Shown piece by piece: positions 34,381-44,965 of a stretch of DNA of 64,000 bases (its first letter is position 1; every line of letters begins with the position of its first letter). Where the stretch lies: NCBI GenBank assembly GCA_017427405.1, contig JAFRSV010000010.1, positions 1-64,000 of the forward strand. The letters run 5' to 3'. This stretch comes from Alphaproteobacteria bacterium (GTDB lineage Bacteria > Pseudomonadota > Alphaproteobacteria > Rs-D84). The notes below the pieces were generated by a model. That model was not told where the DNA came from. It did no database searches and worked only from the letters and a program-made list of their open reading frames with translations. The position numbers were made by a program, and so were the translations under genes.

Positions 34381-36309
34381 ATGAATTTAACGGGCGTTTT
34401 AATTATTGCTGGGGTGCTAATTGGTGCGGTGCTTGTTGGGGTGTTGATTGCGTTGTTTTTTATATCACGACGTTCACAACAGGTTATGCAGTCTTTGTTA
34501 AACATAATGACCGCGCCGGATCGGGCACGTGTGGTTGATGCATCACGCGTTTTGCAAACAATCATGGCGGATGAAATTGCAAAAATATCCGAATGTTTTG
34601 CCGAAATTCGTGATACATTAAAGTCACAAATTGGTGTTGCGGAAAAATTACGCGACGAACTTGCCACGCGCAATGAGGCTTTGGTTAATATCGCAAATGA
34701 TGCGGTTATGCGCGTTTCGCAAATGACCGATCGGGTTGATAATACGGTGGCCGGTTTACGCGGTGTCGTTGATTCCGATGCATGGGGCGATGTTGCAAAT
34801 GCCACAGACCGATTTGCCGCGACGATTGATGAAACACTTACAAAAATTACCGCGACAACCAAGGATTCATCCGACAAAATTGCGACGATTGATGAAAAAA
34901 TTGCAAAATGGACCGAAAACACAACAAATCTTGCGAACGAATTAAACGGCGCAATTGATACGACGACGGAAAAATTTCAACAAATGACAAATGAATCCGA
35001 AGGAATGAAAAATGAAATTTCCGAATTGGCCAAAAGTGCGGTCGAAGGTTTCGGAAATATCAAGACATCCGCCACAAATTATGAAGGCGTTATGAATAAT
35101 AATAATAAGGTATTGAACACGTACCTTACGAAACTTGAAACATTTGATAGGCAAAGCAAAAAGCAATTGACCAGTCAGATGAACACCCTTACCAATACCG
35201 CAAATATTGTCGGGGCCCAGGTTATGTTGACGGAATCTTCGGTGGAAAAACAATTACGAAAACTTACCGAAATTGTTGAAACGGTTATCAAAAGTGCAAC
35301 CGAAACCGAAAGTTCTGTGCGTGGGATATCAAGTGAACTTTCCGGTCTTACCAATCATTTTGAAACAGAGATTAAAGAATTTGCGACCGATGTTGTTTCC
35401 GAATTGCAAACTGTGTCGGGTGTTGCAAACACGACACTAAAAGATACCAAGGCTGCGGCCGGTGCGTTTTCTGAATCGGTTAAATCCATGGCGACGGGGG
35501 TCCGTGAAACACTTATTGAAATGAACGCGGCGCACACACAATTGTCCGGTCAATCCGAAGGGCTTATTAAAATGTCGGTGGATACAACCGCCCAGTTAAA
35601 GCCACTATCCGAACTTATTGAAAAATATTATGCCACCCTGCCCGCGTTGGCACAAAGTTCTGATGATGCGGGAATGCGCCTTGGGGCGATTGTTGCGGAA
35701 TTAGATAAAAAGATTTCGGATATGCGTGATACGGTGGCGGGGGCAACGGAATCTGTTTCTGAATCTGCAACAAAACTTGATACACTTGCGGGACAATCAC
35801 GTCAACAGATGATTGATTTAATGTCTGATTATGCCAAGGCGGTTGACACGATGCAGACACTCAACAAACAAATGGCGGTTGCACGTGCCGCCGCCCCGAT
35901 GGAGGCAATTAGTACCGCGACCAAGGGCAACCCCATGCCCCGCGCAAGTAGCCATGATTTTCTTGCCCAATCAACACGTGAATTTGATAAGATGTATGAA
36001 CAGATGATTGATTTAACCCGCGCGATGGGCAACGATATTCCAGATGTAGTTTGGAAAAAATATCACGATGGGGACAAGACGATTTTTGCAAAATGGATGG
36101 CCAAGGTTGTAAAAGCGGCAAACAAAAAACAAATTCGCGATTTGTTAAAGGCGGATTCCGTATTCCGTTCACAGGCCACACAATTCGTGCGTGCATTCGA
36201 CCGCATCATCACCGCGGCAAAGCAAACAGATACGGCGGACAAACTGACCGCCGCACTGTTGAAAACCGATTTAGGAATTATATATTCCGCCCTTTCGGCC
36301 CAGGTTTAA
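34381..36309 (+). CDS. Membrane-anchored coiled-coil protein, 642 residues, unknown
   Basis: GGGGGAG precedes the ATG. One N-terminal membrane helix (GVLIIAGVLIGAVLVGVLIALFF, residues 4-27) is followed by about 470 residues of Thr/Ser/Glu/Lys-rich coiled coil reminiscent of chemoreceptor or apolipoprotein-like helices. A compact C-terminal domain follows (ARAAAPMEAISTA to LGIIYSALSAQV) with a conserved-looking RALTRAMGNDIPDVVWKKY-like segment (SREFDKMYEQMIDLTRAMG). No HAMP or kinase-binding motif is seen. It could be a structural or envelope-tethering protein. It converges on the next gene with a 2-base gap. Confidence 0.7.
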   Translation: MNLTGVLIIAGVLIGAVLVGVLIALFFISRRSQQVMQSLLNIMTAPDRARVVDASRVLQTIMADEIAKISECFAEIRDTLKSQIGVAEKLRDELATRNEALVNIANDAVMRVSQMTDRVDNTVAGLRGVVDSDAWGDVANATDRFAATIDETLTKITATTKDSSDKIATIDEKIAKWTENTTNLANELNGAIDTTTEKFQQMTNESEGMKNEISELAKSAVEGFGNIKTSATNYEGVMNNNNKVLNTYLTKLETFDRQSKKQLTSQMNTLTNTANIVGAQVMLTESSVEKQLRKLTEIVETVIKSATETESSVRGISSELSGLTNHFETEIKEFATDVVSELQTVSGVANTTLKDTKAAAGAFSESVKSMATGVRETLIEMNAAHTQLSGQSEGLIKMSVDTTAQLKPLSELIEKYYATLPALAQSSDDAGMRLGAIVAELDKKISDMRDTVAGATESVSESATKLDTLAGQSRQQMIDLMSDYAKAVDTMQTLNKQMAVARAAAPMEAISTATKGNPMPRASSHDFLAQSTREFDKMYEQMIDLTRAMGNDIPDVVWKKYHDGDKTIFAKWMAKVVKAANKKQIRDLLKADSVFRSQATQFVRAFDRIITAAKQTDTADKLTAALLKTDLGIIYSALSAQV

Positions 36310-36311
36310 CA

Positions 36312-36962
36312 CTATCCGTGACGCTGTTGCGTTTCGTGTTCCTTTTGATGCATAAGTTTCATAAGCTCATAATCTGAATATAGTGCCCCAATATATCGAA
36401 CCAGGTCTGGGTCATAATTGTTGCAACGTGGTTGTAATATAAAATCAGGTTTGTGTCCCAACGATTTAAAAATATCAAAAATATTGCATGTATTTTGTGT
36501 GCGAACCCTTTCATCATCCGGCATATTTGCACGTTTTTTAATGATATCGTCGTCAACAGGTGGGACAAACCAGGCGGTTTTAATATTATAATCAGATGCG
36601 AACTTTTGGGCATTAATCCAATCTATCATTTGTTGTGCATAACGCGGTTCAATAACATCATAAATCAAATTTTCGCCAATATGATTGAGAATTTCAAATT
36701 CCGGGACACCGTATAACCATTTAGGTTTACCGGATTCAGGTGTCCATAAATATTGATTGACCCAAAGTTTTGTTACCAATTTTTCGGAATTAAATTTAGT
36801 TTCATCCACAAAAAAATATTTTTCACCTTCTTTCTCTTCTTTGCGTTTTGTGCGCGTTGTATATGAACGCAGATTATAAAACAAACCATCGGGTAAATTA
36901 TTAATCCATGTTGTTTTACCAGAACCAGATTCGCCAATACAGCAAAGTAATGATCTTTTCAT
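36312..36962 (-). CDS. Guanylate-kinase-like P-loop protein
   Basis: The 216-residue product has Walker A GESGSGKTTW (residues 10-19) and RSYTTRTKRKEEKEGEKYFFVDETKF, close to the guanylate kinase GMP-binding segment (S-TTR-PR-GE--G--Y-F). The lid and the rest differ from housekeeping Gmk: VPPVDDDIIKKRANMPDDERVR replaces the usual lid, and the tail is His/Gln-rich. It may phosphorylate a nucleotide or be a phage-derived kinase. AAAGGAG precedes the ATG. It is 50 bases downstream of rpoD. Confidence 0.7.
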   Translation of the reverse strand: MKRSLLCCIGESGSGKTTWINNLPDGLFYNLRSYTTRTKRKEEKEGEKYFFVDETKFNSEKLVTKLWVNQYLWTPESGKPKWLYGVPEFEILNHIGENLIYDVIEPRYAQQMIDWINAQKFASDYNIKTAWFVPPVDDDIIKKRANMPDDERVRTQNTCNIFDIFKSLGHKPDFILQPRCNNYDPDLVRYIGALYSDYELMKLMHQKEHETQQRHG

Positions 36963-37012
36963 GTTTTTCTCCTTTGGTTAAAATAATGGTCACCAAAAGG
37001 TGACCGTGGTTA

Positions 37013-39094
37013 TCAATCTTCCAAAAAGCTGCGTAGTTTGCGCGCCCGCGTTGGATGCTTTAACTTATTTAGTGCCTTTTGTTCAATCTGTCTTATACGT
37101 TCGCGCGTGACCCCGATATATTCGCCAACTTCTTCCAAGGTGCTGGTTTTATTCGTACTCATCCCGAAACGTTGACGCAGGACGGTTTCTTCCTTGGGGT
37201 CTAATTCAGACAAAATCTGTGTCACAATTTTACGCAGATTCTTTTGCGCCGCCGATGTAAATGGGTTTTTCGCCGTTTCGTCTGCGATGATTTCCATACG
37301 CGAACTATCGTCTTCGGTACCGACGGGGGCCTCCAAAGAAATTGGACGAACATTGACCTTCATTGCCTTGTGAATTTTGTCCACCGGCAAATATATTATT
37401 TTTGACAATTCTTCGGCGGTTGGCTGACGACCGTATTTATGCATAAATTGGCGCGATGCGCGTTGAATTTTGTGTATATTATCAATCATATGCACCGGGA
37501 TACGAATTGTGCGTGCCTGGTCCGCGATGCTGCGCAATATCGCCTGTTGAATCCAGTTGGTGGCATAGGTTGAAAATTTATTACCCAAACGATAATCGAA
37601 TTTATCAACCGCCTTCATAAGTCCGATATTACCATCCTGAACCAAATCAGAAAAATCAAGTCCCAGGCCCCTATTACTGCTTTTTTTCGCAAATTTTATA
37701 ACAAGACGCAAATTCGCCTCTATCATTTCGCGCTTTGCACGTGCGGCCTCGGTCTGGCCACGACGAACAAGTTCAACAACCTTTTTATATTCGGCGGTTG
37801 GTTGCCCTGTTTCGTTGGCGATTGCGGTTATTTCAGATTGAATTTTTAATATATCGTCACCATGCTTTTTCGCAAAATTTACCCAATTTTGGTTTTTATG
37901 TTTTAACAGTTTTTTTACCCAATTGCGATTCAATTCGTTGCCAATATATTCGGCCAAGAAATCTTCGCGTTTAATTTTATTTGCAAGTGCAAGACGCAAC
38001 AGTTTCCCTTCGAGCCCCATAAGCAATTGGTCACGTTCGGTAAGACGGTCCATAATTTCCGCAATACGGTCATCGTTCATACGAATTTTGCTAACGCTTT
38101 CAAAAAGTGTAAGGCGCATTTTATTGTATTTTGCTTCTAATTCTTCGTCCGGTTTCGATGAAGTCAGCAATTTTTCCATACGCATCGCCTGCAATTTTTG
38201 CATACTGTTAAATGTGCGTTTTATTTTGGCAAACAATTCGGTAATGGTCGGCATCAAAGATTCTTCCATAACCGGGATTGGAACGCCGGATGTGCTGCGC
38301 GGGCCATCATCGTGTTTTATTTCTTCGTCATCTTCGTCTTCTTCACTCTCGTCATCCATATCATCTTCAACGGATGGTTCGGTTAAATCTTCAAAATCTT
38401 CATCCGAAAGGTCGTCAACCTGATCTACGCCCTTGGACTTTAATGTTTCGGAAAGCGCCGCCACCGATTTTTGTTCGGCTTCATTGGAATACATCGCTTC
38501 TAGGTTTATTATATAGCGCAAACGAACTTCTTCGTTCAACAACTGTTGATACCAATCAAGCATCGCCTGAATTGTCATTGGGCTTTCGCAAAGACCATAA
38601 ATCATTAGACGGGATGCGGCCTCTATACGCTGGGCAATTGCAACCTCGCCCGCGGCGGTTAGTAATTGAACCGTGCCGATTTGTTTCAAATATGATTGAA
38701 CAGAATCTTGGACACCCAAGACAAGTGTGCCGGTTTGACTGCGCTCTAACTGCTTGGCATAATGTTCGTAATCTTCGTCATTGTCCACTTGTTCCGCATC
38801 AGCATTCAACAAATTCCGATATTTTTCCGCATTTTCATCGGAATCGTCATCATAATACCGTTCAAGGTCTTTTTGATAATTGTCGGTCTCTAAAACCTCT
38901 AGCCCCAAGTCCTGTTTAAAGAAATCAAGGACCTCTTGGTGTTCTTCTTCGGGAATTTCATCAGAACCACAGGCGGCATTAAAATCCATTTGCGACAAAT
39001 ACCCATGTTCCATCGAAGAAACCGCAAGTTTTTGCAAATTTTCCGGTAATGAATCAACCAATAACCTTGTTGCATCATCAAGTTTTTTGGACAT
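37013..39094 (-). CDS. rpoD: RNA polymerase primary sigma factor RpoD (sigma-70)
   Basis: The 693-residue product has region 1.1 at the N-terminus. A non-conserved region contains an unusual acidic run (about residues 230-270: [15 protein letters not shown]). Regions 2.1-2.4 follow ([54 protein letters not shown]), then 3 ([16 protein letters not shown]) and 4 ([22 protein letters not shown]). It directs RNA polymerase to housekeeping promoters. AAGGG precedes the ATG. It lies 24 bases after trcR on the same strand, so the two are probably co-transcribed. Confidence 0.97.
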   Translation of the reverse strand: MSKKLDDATRLLVDSLPENLQKLAVSSMEHGYLSQMDFNAACGSDEIPEEEHQEVLDFFKQDLGLEVLETDNYQKDLERYYDDDSDENAEKYRNLLNADAEQVDNDEDYEHYAKQLERSQTGTLVLGVQDSVQSYLKQIGTVQLLTAAGEVAIAQRIEAASRLMIYGLCESPMTIQAMLDWYQQLLNEEVRLRYIINLEAMYSNEAEQKSVAALSETLKSKGVDQVDDLSDEDFEDLTEPSVEDDMDDESEEDEDDEEIKHDDGPRSTSGVPIPVMEESLMPTITELFAKIKRTFNSMQKLQAMRMEKLLTSSKPDEELEAKYNKMRLTLFESVSKIRMNDDRIAEIMDRLTERDQLLMGLEGKLLRLALANKIKREDFLAEYIGNELNRNWVKKLLKHKNQNWVNFAKKHGDDILKIQSEITAIANETGQPTAEYKKVVELVRRGQTEAARAKREMIEANLRLVIKFAKKSSNRGLGLDFSDLVQDGNIGLMKAVDKFDYRLGNKFSTYATNWIQQAILRSIADQARTIRIPVHMIDNIHKIQRASRQFMHKYGRQPTAEELSKIIYLPVDKIHKAMKVNVRPISLEAPVGTEDDSSRMEIIADETAKNPFTSAAQKNLRKIVTQILSELDPKEETVLRQRFGMSTNKTSTLEEVGEYIGVTRERIRQIEQKALNKLKHPTRARKLRSFLED

Positions 39095-39118
39095 AAAAAA
39101 CCCTTATGATTTTTTAAT

Positions 39119-39673
39119 TTATTTCTTTTTCTTGGTTTTTGTGGCTTTCGCGCTTTCCTTGGTCGCCTTGGTAATTGCATCATGCAACGCAGATTCCGAC
39201 ACCAATCCCAAAACAATCGGGCTTTGGATCTGAATTTCTGTATAACTTTTATGCGTTTTGTTACGGACGGATGCGACCGTGTTGTTCGTGCTGCGCATAA
39301 GTCTTGCAATTTGTCCATCGGTCAATTCAGGGCAATTTTTCAAAATCCACAAAATTCCCCCAAGACGGTTTTGGCGCAAAATCTTTGGCGTATAACCAAT
39401 TCCCTTTTTGTTTTGGGCATTTTGCGCACGAACGATGCTTTCTTGGAGTGTAAGACGCGCCGTCGGGTCAGATTCGCAAAGTGCAATATCTTCGCGTGTG
39501 ACCTGGCCATTTAAAATGGGATTCAGACCCTGAATCCTTTGGGTTTCGGCATCGGCGATATTTTTAACCTCTAATTCATGCAGGCCGCAAAAATCGGCAA
39601 TCTGTTCAAAGGTCAGCGCAGTGTTTTCAATCAGCCACAACGCAGTGGATTTTGGCATATACGGGTAATTCAT
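39119..39673 (-). CDS. trcR: Cell cycle transcriptional regulator TrcR (DUF1013)
   Basis: The 184-residue product matches the alphaproteobacterial DUF1013 family. The start MPKSTALWLIENTALTFEQIADFCGLHELEV, then GLNPILNGQVTREDI, SDPTARLTL and the helix-turn-helix-like region LKNCPELTDGQIARLMRSTNNTVASVRNKTH are all characteristic. TrcR is reported as a transcriptional regulator of cell-cycle genes. The Lys-rich tail is extra. GAGGAT precedes the ATG. Direct placement upstream of rpoD suggests joint control of transcription machinery. Confidence 0.9.
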   Translation of the reverse strand: MNYPYMPKSTALWLIENTALTFEQIADFCGLHELEVKNIADAETQRIQGLNPILNGQVTREDIALCESDPTARLTLQESIVRAQNAQNKKGIGYTPKILRQNRLGGILWILKNCPELTDGQIARLMRSTNNTVASVRNKTHKSYTEIQIQSPIVLGLVSESALHDAITKATKESAKATKTKKKK

Positions 39674-39750
39674 AAGGTATCCTCTTTGTATTCTATGTCT
39701 AAATATAGCACAACCAGCACCATATTCAAGCGGTTTTTTGTAAAAAATTT

Positions 39751-41169
39751 TTAGAGTTTTTTAACAAGTTTGAACCCACCCGGGGTGTCAGTGATCGTCC
39801 ACCCCGCTGAATCAATCTTGGCCCGTAATTCATCGGCGCGCGCAAAATCGCGTTCTTGTTTCGCAACCATGCGTTGTTCAGCCAGTGTTTGAATTTCATC
39901 AGGCGCGGTTTCAGATTCCGCATCGTGCAACTTTTGTGCACGGTCACGTAATTGCAAACCAAGCAAATCGTCAATAAAATCAACCAGTGCCAATTTTGTT
40001 GCGGCGTTTACAGTTTGAGATTTTAATAAATCTTGGACCACAACCAATGTTTCAGATGTTTTAAGATTATCTGAAATCGGGGTCAAAATTTTATCATGCC
40101 ATTCGTTATATAAATCTTGATTTACGGCTTCTTGTCCCAAACCGGCCATCAAATCGGCGATTTTTCGGACCATATTCTTATATCCCGCCGCCGCCGCATC
40201 CAAAGATTCAAATGAAAATTCCATTGGTTGGCGATAATGCCCTTGCAATAGCAAAAATCTGAACGCCATTGGGTCATAACCTTTGTCAATAAGGCCACGG
40301 ACAGTAAAGAACGAACCCGAAGATTTCGCCATTTTCCCGTCACGCAACATCAGCCACGCCCAATGCACCCAATAATGCACCCAAGGTGCGCCAACGATTG
40401 GTTCTGATTGGGCTATTTCATTGGTATGATGAACCTTGATATGTTCTTGGCCACCACTATGAATATCAAAATGGTCACCAAGGTATTTCATACTCATTGC
40501 ACTGCATTCCAAGTGCCACCCGGGGAAACCGACACCCCATGGACTATCCCATTCCATTTGACGCTTTGTGTCCGTTGGTGAAAACTTCCACAAAGCAAAG
40601 TCAGTAATGTTTCGTTTGTTATTATTTTCTATACGCGCACCCCCACGCAATTCTGACAGGTTTTGTCCGCCCAGTTTGCCGTAATCTGGCAATTTTGATG
40701 TGTCATAATAAATTCCGTCACCGGGTATTTCATAGGTAAAACCAAGTTTTTCAAGTTTCTGAATAAGTTCTATTTGTTCTTTGATATGGTCGGTGGCCCG
40801 CGGTGTATGGGTCGGTGGAATAATATTTAACAAATTCATATCGTTCACGCAACTTTTTATATATTTGTTTGCAACATCCCAAACAGACATGTTTTCACGC
40901 GTCGCACCTTTCTCCATTTTATCTTCACCAGTATCTTCGTCACTTGTTAAATGGCCGACATCGGTAAAGTTCATTACATGATTCACCGTATAACCATTGG
41001 CCAAAAACATGCGTTTCATCATATCGCTATTGAAAAAGGTTCGCATATTTCCAAGGTGTTGATCCCAATAAACGGTTGGACCGCAATTGTATATTCCAAC
41101 ATGGTTGGGGGTAATCGGCACAAAATCTTCAACTTTGCGTGTCATTGTGTTGTATAATCTTATTTGCAT
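39751..41169 (-). CDS. cysS: Cysteinyl-tRNA synthetase
   Basis: The 472-residue class I synthetase has the zinc-ligand start [15 protein letters not shown] (HIGH-type HLGN), [20 protein letters not shown] with the catalytic zinc Cys/His/Glu, and KMSKS-type [14 protein letters not shown] four-helix anticodon-binding bundle ends the protein ([17 protein letters not shown]). AAGGATTTTACT precedes the ATG. It is monocistronic. Confidence 0.97.
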   Translation of the reverse strand: MQIRLYNTMTRKVEDFVPITPNHVGIYNCGPTVYWDQHLGNMRTFFNSDMMKRMFLANGYTVNHVMNFTDVGHLTSDEDTGEDKMEKGATRENMSVWDVANKYIKSCVNDMNLLNIIPPTHTPRATDHIKEQIELIQKLEKLGFTYEIPGDGIYYDTSKLPDYGKLGGQNLSELRGGARIENNNKRNITDFALWKFSPTDTKRQMEWDSPWGVGFPGWHLECSAMSMKYLGDHFDIHSGGQEHIKVHHTNEIAQSEPIVGAPWVHYWVHWAWLMLRDGKMAKSSGSFFTVRGLIDKGYDPMAFRFLLLQGHYRQPMEFSFESLDAAAAGYKNMVRKIADLMAGLGQEAVNQDLYNEWHDKILTPISDNLKTSETLVVVQDLLKSQTVNAATKLALVDFIDDLLGLQLRDRAQKLHDAESETAPDEIQTLAEQRMVAKQERDFARADELRAKIDSAGWTITDTPGGFKLVKKL

Positions 41170-41330
41170 AGTAAAATCCTTATATTTTCGTGCTGGTTAT
41201 AATAACAGATAATATAAAAATACGCAAACAATATGTTTGCAGGAAAACATATTTAACAACAACAATAAAAATTTATAAAAGGAACTGTCATAACGGTTGC
41301 ATTGTTTCATATTTGATAATGTATGTCAAA

Positions 41331-42251
41331 TTAATTTTCCGCATCATCCGAAAGCGGATGGCACTTTTCATATATATTCATAATTTCGGACATATTTACC
41401 TTGGTATAAAGTTGCGTTGTGGAAAGTGATGAATGCCCCAATAATTCTTGTAAACTGCGCAAATCTGCGCCATCGGAAAGCAATGCCGTTGCAAAAGTGT
41501 GACGCAACGCGTGTGGCGTGACATAATCCGGCAATTGTAAAAACGCACGCACTTTTTCAATAACCTTTTCCGCCATGCGTGCCGACATGGCCAGGCCGCG
41601 CACACTGCGGAACAATGGGTCGGTTGGCGCGTTTCCAAATGGGCGGGCGGCGATATATTTTTCAATCGCGCGATGAACGGCGGGCAGAACCGGGACAATT
41701 CGTTCCTTGGACCCCTTGCCCACAATACGCAATGTGCTTGGTGCGCCAGCAATATCGCTGTTTTTTAGCGATAATGCCTCTGATATACGGAGGCCGCAAC
41801 CGAACAGTAATGTCACCAATGCCCAATCGCGGGCGGCAATCCATGGTTCGTTTTCATCGATTGCGTTTATCGCGCCATGCATATCGTCAACGTCCGACGG
41901 TTCAATCGCCTTGGATAATTTCTTGGGGATTTTGGGCGAAGATATTAAATCAATCGCTTCGTTTTTTATGCCGTGATATTTGGCAATATACTTAAATAAT
42001 CCGCGCACCGATGACAACGCCCGCGCCGTCGATTTGAACGAAAGTTCGCGCCGTTGCCGATCGGCAAGCCACGAACGAAACGCGATTGTATCAATTTTCG
42101 CAGCATCCACCACGGTCGGCGTGCCCCCCGAAAAACGCGTCATAAATTCCATAAAATCCGCAATATCCGTCCGATACGCAATCGCCGTGTGCGCCGAATA
42201 GTTCTTTGTCGCGGTCAGGTATTCGATAAATTCGTCGATTATATCCTGCAT
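41331..42251 (-). CDS. xerC: Tyrosine recombinase XerC/XerD
   Basis: The 306-residue protein has an N-terminal SAM-like DNA-binding domain (DEFIEYLTATKNYSAHTAIAYRTDIADF). The catalytic domain carries the full set: Arg in GCGLRISEALSL, Lys in VGKGSKERIVP, HALRHTFAT, LGHSSLSTTQLYTKV with the nucleophilic Tyr. Chromosome dimer resolution at dif is the likely role, since it is no mobile-element integrase by context. XerC and XerD cannot be separated by eye. It starts 1 base after the SIMPL gene. Confidence 0.9.
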   Translation of the reverse strand: MQDIIDEFIEYLTATKNYSAHTAIAYRTDIADFMEFMTRFSGGTPTVVDAAKIDTIAFRSWLADRQRRELSFKSTARALSSVRGLFKYIAKYHGIKNEAIDLISSPKIPKKLSKAIEPSDVDDMHGAINAIDENEPWIAARDWALVTLLFGCGLRISEALSLKNSDIAGAPSTLRIVGKGSKERIVPVLPAVHRAIEKYIAARPFGNAPTDPLFRSVRGLAMSARMAEKVIEKVRAFLQLPDYVTPHALRHTFATALLSDGADLRSLQELLGHSSLSTTQLYTKVNMSEIMNIYEKCHPLSDDAEN

Positions 42252-42252
42252 A

Positions 42253-42984
42253 TTATTTTATTTCAAAGATTGCGGAAACGCGGACGGAAACATCGGTGTC
42301 CTTGCCCGTTATTGCGCCACCGGCATACCCCGAGCCAGTGTCCATAACAGCCATTTCCGCCTTGGCCAACCTAAAGTTTGCAGTTGGTGCGGTATATGTG
42401 CCACCGTTTGAATATGACACAGCAAGTAATTTACCCGCCCGACGCCCGACACCGGCGGCAAGGCCGTTTGCACGATCGCGCGCGTTTTCAACCGCCGTCC
42501 CCAGGCATGATTCCAAAACCGGCTTCATCGTTTCGGCGGAAGTAAATATGCGCAGGTTCGTCACGAAAACATCTTCGGCACCCGCGAATTTGTTCAGGAC
42601 TTTTTCAATCGTGTCAATATCACTTGCTGACACGTCCAGTGCGATTGTCGTTTCAATTCCAACGAATTCTGATTTTTGCTTCGTGTGATTCCATTCGGAT
42701 TTTTCGTATGAATTAAATTCACTGGTTTGCACCTTGACGTCCAGTGTTTTTAGAAACGCGTTCATTTCAGCAACCTTGGACGATGCGATTTTCATGGATT
42801 TCGCCGCAGATTTATCCGTCACACTTATGCGCAATGTTATCGCCGTCCTATCCTTTGGCACACTTGTCAGGCATTCGCCGTCAACACTAATTGTTCGGGG
42901 TTCCGCAAAACGGTCAATTGCAACCCAGCCCAACACCAACACGCACACGGCCGCAACCGCGCACCCAAGTAATTTATTATTCAT
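42253..42984 (-). CDS. SIMPL-domain (DUF541) periplasmic protein
   Basis: The ATG at 42984 with AAAGGAGAA upstream gives 243 residues; longer frames upstream have no ribosome site. One N-terminal helix (KLLGCAVAAVCVLVLGWVAIDRF) serves as signal or anchor. The rest is the SIMPL pattern: ISVDGECLTSVPKDRTAITLRISVTDK, then VVSISLADTSS-like strands (ETTIALDVSASDIDTIEKVL) and NARDRANGLAAGVGRRAGKLLAVS. SIMPL proteins are exported and of uncertain function, sometimes stress-related. It is operon partner to the Xer recombinase. Confidence 0.88.
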   Translation of the reverse strand: MNNKLLGCAVAAVCVLVLGWVAIDRFAEPRTISVDGECLTSVPKDRTAITLRISVTDKSAAKSMKIASSKVAEMNAFLKTLDVKVQTSEFNSYEKSEWNHTKQKSEFVGIETTIALDVSASDIDTIEKVLNKFAGAEDVFVTNLRIFTSAETMKPVLESCLGTAVENARDRANGLAAGVGRRAGKLLAVSYSNGGTYTAPTANFRLAKAEMAVMDTGSGYAGGAITGKDTDVSVRVSAIFEIK

Positions 42985-43009
42985 TTTCTTTTCTCCTTTC
43001 TTTTTCATT

Positions 43010-44011
43010 TTATTTTTTTCCAAGTGTCGCACGCCGAACGCGCGATAAAGTTTTGTCGGCAATTTTCCGCGCGATTTCCGCACCATTGGCCAGTGCGGCA
43101 TCCAATTCGTCCGTGTTCGCCATCAGATGGTCATAGCGTTCACGCATTGGTGTCAACACCGAATCCATTTTTTCGAACAGCATTGTTTTCGCCGTGCCAT
43201 ATCCCATGCCGCCCGCACGAAACATTTCGGCAAATTTTTCGGTTTCTGTCGCATCCGCAAAGTGCCGATAAAGTCCAAATATCGTTGAAGTTTCGGGATC
43301 TTTTTGTTCCGCCGGTGTTTTGCTGTCGGTAATGATGCGCATGATTTTTTTCTTTAATTCCGCAGGCCCCGCCATAAGTGGGATTACATTATCATAAGAT
43401 TTACTCATTTTCCGGCCATCAAGCCCCGGGATAATTCCCGCATCGGGGGAAATTTGTGTATCGGGCAATTTCAAAACATTGCCATAAATCGTATTAAAGT
43501 GTCCGGCAATATCGCGCGCAAATTCAACGTGTTGTTTTTGATCCGCGCCGACGGGAACAACATCCGCCCCATAAAGCAAGATATCCGCCGCCATCAAAAT
43601 CGGGTAAGTATAAAGTCCCATATTTACACCGGCATCCGCATCCGCGCCCGCCGCCGTATTACGATCAACCGCCGCCTTGTACGAATGTGCGCGGTCCATA
43701 AGTCCCTTGGGCGTGACATTGGTAAGAATTGTCGACAATTCGCAAACCGCCGGCACATCCGATTGCCGAAACAGCAAGACATTATCCATATTTACCCCTA
43801 TCGACATAATAATTGCGGCGATTTCATAGGTATGTTTGCGCACCAAATCGGCATCGTGCATAATGTTTAGCGCGTGCAAATCCGCAACAAAAACGATTGT
43901 CTTGTGCGTCGCCGAAATATCGCGAATTTGACGCAACGCACCGATATAGTTGCCCAAATGCACCGTTCCGGTCGGTTTTATTCCTGTTAAAAATACTTTC
44001 GATTCAGACAT
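43010..44011 (-). CDS. trpS: Tryptophanyl-tRNA synthetase
   Basis: The 333-residue class I synthetase has FLTGIKPTGTVHLGNYIGAL (HIGH-type HLGN), the tryptophan-site segment ILLYGADVVPVGADQKQHVEFARDIA, and KMSKS in LDGRKMSKSYDN. It is of normal length and charges tRNA-Trp in the cytosol. It lies just upstream of the SIMPL-xer pair on the same strand (25 bases) and may be co-transcribed. Confidence 0.97.
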   Translation of the reverse strand: MSESKVFLTGIKPTGTVHLGNYIGALRQIRDISATHKTIVFVADLHALNIMHDADLVRKHTYEIAAIIMSIGVNMDNVLLFRQSDVPAVCELSTILTNVTPKGLMDRAHSYKAAVDRNTAAGADADAGVNMGLYTYPILMAADILLYGADVVPVGADQKQHVEFARDIAGHFNTIYGNVLKLPDTQISPDAGIIPGLDGRKMSKSYDNVIPLMAGPAELKKKIMRIITDSKTPAEQKDPETSTIFGLYRHFADATETEKFAEMFRAGGMGYGTAKTMLFEKMDSVLTPMRERYDHLMANTDELDAALANGAEIARKIADKTLSRVRRATLGKK

Positions 44012-44075
44012 TTTATAACCTGCTCTGCTTATTTGCGTTATTATAACCTTTTTTTATATAAAAATCAACCAGTCA

Positions 44076-44164
44076 ACGCAAAGCGGTGCCGCGGTTTCCC
44101 CTCACACAGTGAAGGAAACTACCCCGTCACGCTTCGCGCGCCACCCCTTCACGCAGTGAAGGGG
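44076..44164. repeat. Cluster of GC-rich palindromes between rpsD and trpS
   Basis: Contains CGCAAAGCGGTGCCGCGG (shared with 50841-50860), CGTCACGCTTCGCGCG, and a strong hairpin CCCCTTCAC/GTGAAGGGG (44144-44164). These are members of the dispersed palindrome family; no gene is seen. Confidence 0.6.
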
Positions 44165-44167
44165 AAC

Positions 44168-44191
44168 AAAAAAATCCGCCGAAGTGGCGGA
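44168..44191 (-). terminator. Rho-independent terminator of rpsD
   Basis: On the minus strand TCCGCC and GGCGGA form a stem with a 5-base loop, followed by a run of seven T. Confidence 0.85.
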
Positions 44192-44221
44192 CTTTTGATT
44201 TTTTTCCAAACAATTCCGATA

Positions 44222-44854
44222 TTAGCGTGAATAAAATTCGACGACCAATTCAGGAAACATTTGAACAGGATACGGAACATCCGCAAATGCCGGAACACGT
44301 GTGAATGTCGCAACGAAATTCGCACTGTCCACATTGATGTAATCCGGTGTATTACGTTCGCCAGATTCCAACGCCAATACGACCAATGGCATCTGTTTTG
44401 CCTTGTCACTAACCGTGATGACATCGCCGGGTTTAACCTGGTACGATGCGATTTTCACGCGTTTGCCATTGACATAGATGTGTCCGTGGCTAACCAATTG
44501 ACGTGCAGAAAAGACGGTCGGTGCAAACTTTGCGCGATAAACAACCGCATCCAAACGGCGTTCCAACAACCCAATAAGGTTATCCGGTGTGTCGCCCCGC
44601 ATATTGTCGGCCTCCAGGTAATAGGCGCGGAATTTCTTTTCACCGACATTACCATAGTAGTTTTTCAATGTCTGTTTTGCGCGCATCTGTTTCGCATAGT
44701 CGGTCATATTACCGCCACGCGATGTCGGCCCATGCTGGCCCGGTTTGTATTTGCGTTTGTTAAACGGGGATTTTGCCTGGCCCCACAAATTAACGCCAAG
44801 GCTGCGTCCGATTTTAAGTTTACGGGTACTACGTTTTGCCCCACTTCTTGCCAT
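44222..44854 (-). CDS. rpsD: 30S ribosomal protein S4
   Basis: The 210-residue product has [27 protein letters not shown] and the S4 RNA-binding domain [42 protein letters not shown]4 nucleates 30S assembly and can repress its own synthesis. AAGGA precedes the ATG. It stands alone with its own promoter (44966-44994) and a leader of roughly 105 bases, which could hold an autoregulatory structure. Confidence 0.97.
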   Translation of the reverse strand: MARSGAKRSTRKLKIGRSLGVNLWGQAKSPFNKRKYKPGQHGPTSRGGNMTDYAKQMRAKQTLKNYYGNVGEKKFRAYYLEADNMRGDTPDNLIGLLERRLDAVVYRAKFAPTVFSARQLVSHGHIYVNGKRVKIASYQVKPGDVITVSDKAKQMPLVVLALESGERNTPDYINVDSANFVATFTRVPAFADVPYPVQMFPELVVEFYSR

Positions 44855-44965
44855 AATTTAATCCTTTTGGTTTTTTATTTGCGCCGAACATTTGACAGAA
44901 ACCTTATCACGCCGGGACCAAAACGCACCGATGCTTAATCAGTTCTGATTCTATTCAGCGGACCC

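Noticed and set aside
41331..42251. Tyrosine recombinase considered as an integrase of a mobile element
   Set aside because: It lies in an operon with a SIMPL gene among housekeeping genes, with no att-like repeats or cargo, and has typical XerC/XerD length and motifs.
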